Source of the DNA: Ornithodoros turicata
Taxonomy: Eukaryota; Arthropoda; Arachnida; Ixodida; Argasidae
Length of the DNA stretch: 64,000 nt
Assembly (NCBI RefSeq): GCF_037126465.1
Contig: NC_088203.1
Span: 95,418,668 to 95,482,667, forward strand
Direction: 5' to 3'
Below the pieces are notes generated by a model that saw nothing but the letters and a program-made list of their open reading frames with translations, was not told the DNA's origin and searched no databases. Positions within the stretch are counted from its first letter, which is position 1; every line of letters starts with the position of its first letter. The translations under genes were made by a program, and so were the position numbers. Below are positions 62,601 to 64,000 of the stretch, one piece after another.

Positions 62601-64000
62601 GCCTACTCCAGAAGGAGAGGAATAGGAAAAGCGTAAAGTGCGGTTTCTTTCACTCATAAATCACGAGCAACGCAGCAGATAACCTTGGTTCCTTTTGCGT
62701 GGTGTGGTGTTTGTGGTTACTGCACCTTTCATTCTGTGGTGATAAATTTTTACACTTTAACGTTCAATACTCCCGTCACACAGAATTGAATGTCATTTCC
62801 AGCAAATGACACTTGCACTGAATGTCATTCGTTGTCATTCGAATGTTGTCACGATGGCAGTGACGACTAGATCGGTATTTGGATTTACACTAGATTAGAG
62901 CCTAGAAGCAGCGTTGAAGCGAAATTTTCAGCCATAACTGGCCCGTGATGATACACAGGTCCAAAAGGATGTTGACCAAATAAGCATGAACAACATGGAA
63001 CTCGTGCACTGAAGCTGACTGGGAACGAGAGGAGTTCTCTGCAAATTGTGTGAAGTCCCCCATTTCCCCATGATGAAGAAAGCCTGAACTATATGGGCGA
63101 AGACACAGTACCTCAACGGACAGGACACAACTGCTTTTTGGGCGGTTGCGACGTGTCTGTTGTTGTTTTCACCCATAGACATAGTTCAGGCTTTCTTAAT
63201 CATGGAGTTCATCAACCAGCTCGGTTGCATATGTGCTATTATCATCCATCATATACCCAGCATGAGGACGAGGGGCTGTCCATAATACAGTGCCCGACTG
63301 CCAGCATGTAAAATAACCTTAATGATAATCTTTATTATTCAACTTCTTTCATTTCGAGACGACGTGGCTGCTATGGCCGCATAAGGTATGCTGAATGCCC
63401 TATAGGTCACCGCTACGATGTGAGCAGCAGATTGCCGGGCGGAAGGGAAGTAGTGCATTGCGTATCCGCATTACCACTGAAATGACCGACCCAGTTCTAG
63501 ACGGAGAAGTAGAATCACAACCAACTACTTTTTTCTTGCCTCTACAAATCATGGGGAAATAGAAGATGTCATTGGCAATCTATACAGTCGAAGAAGTCCT
63601 GTGGGCACGACAACAGTATATTTATCAATTTTTTATAAAAAGTTTACACATTATCTCTCAGGACAGCAGTCGAACCTGTTAATAAATTGTTCTTGGAGGG
63701 TCTTTTTTCAGTGGAGTTGAAACTGGCTTCGGCTTTATAAGAATGGCAATATAAGTTGCTTTCAGGAGACTACCGTCGTATATAGCTATACCTCACCTCT
63801 CTAAATTTCGTTATTGAAACTCATTGAAGTTCTCATTGAAGAAAGAGCTTCATGAAGAAACTCATTAAATAACGTAATTGAAACTTATTTTGAAGCGCAT
63901 GGTTCACCACTATGAATCTCATCACTTGCTAGCAGAATCTCAATTTTGGGTTACGGAGCTAAGTATCGGTCTCCGGAATACGCGCTTAGTAATATGTTAT
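62601..64000. other. No gene; one hairpin and one low-copy repeat
   Basis: No coding region is supported to the window end. 63069-63203 holds a hairpin (about 30-nt arms, CATGATGAAGAAAGCCTGAA pairing with its near-complement, roughly 75-nt loop). 63240-63500 is the repeat shared with 31745-31970. Confidence 0.45.
63240..63500 (+). repeat. Low-copy repeat shared with 31.7-32.0 kb
   Basis: CCATAATACAGTGCCC, TGAATGCCCTATAGGTCAC and GTGAGCAGCAGATTGCC follow the same order as at 31745-31970, with indels. Type unknown. Confidence 0.6.

Noticed and set aside
1..64000. CRISPR arrays, bacterial operons, rRNA, integrated viral genes
   Set aside because: None seen. The retroelement genes present are of BEL/Pao, Gypsy and LINE type without envelope genes.

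Overview
This is eukaryotic nuclear DNA, most likely from a tick (Ixodida). The reasons are dispersed tRNA-derived SINEs of a kind I associate with ticks, an M13 (neprilysin-type) peptidase gene with introns (a family known to be expanded in ticks), class B GPCRs with a somatomedin-B-like ectodomain, and heavy BEL/Pao, Gypsy, LINE, mariner and MITE content. I see no bacterial operons, CRISPR arrays or rRNA. The species cannot be fixed from sequence alone.

Layout. 1-17 kb is gene-poor and made of repeats: tRNA-derived SINEs, a cluster of (GAA)n-tailed SINE-like units at 6.2-7.2 kb, a hAT-like MITE (6436-6632), a frameshifted mariner (7816-9104) and two palindromic IS630/Tc1-mariner-type MITEs (about 11.1-11.6 kb and 11817-12693). 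18.5-25.5 kb carries one plus-strand M13 peptidase gene that can be joined from six exons (743 residues from the first recognisable exon). All three active-site signatures are changed in it, so it looks like a pseudo-peptidase. Its two largest introns consist largely of copies of a single inverted-repeat MITE family.

29-51 kb carries three intronless plus-strand GPCR genes of one family: A 29013-30950, B 36471-38390, C 49125-50996. Each has a signal peptide, a cysteine-rich ectodomain with an SMB-like motif and two NxxCALCN-type modules, and seven membrane segments of secretin/methuselah type. A and B are close duplicates that also share upstream DNA. A third copy of that upstream block, without an adjacent receptor gene, forms the outer edge of a very large inverted duplication (39012-40426 against 40875-45552, arms about 1.4 kb). 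The right arm is split by a BEL/Pao element (42203-45445) whose two 318-bp LTRs look identical and whose pol region has been deleted in frame, leaving Gag, protease and scraps of RT.

51-64 kb is again repeats: two elements flanked by TTAA (47831-48661 and 52098-54677, the latter holding a nested broken mariner), SINEs, a 60-bp near-perfect palindrome, a LINE split by a MITE exactly at a TA inside its reverse transcriptase, and a truncated minus-strand Gypsy pol.

Taken together, the host genes encode membrane or extracellular proteins: a tandem GPCR cluster and a probably non-catalytic neprilysin-like ectoprotein. The rest is a layered record of transposition. The most unusual structure is the inverted duplication that carries GPCR upstream sequence on both arms and could be transcribed into a long hairpin RNA.
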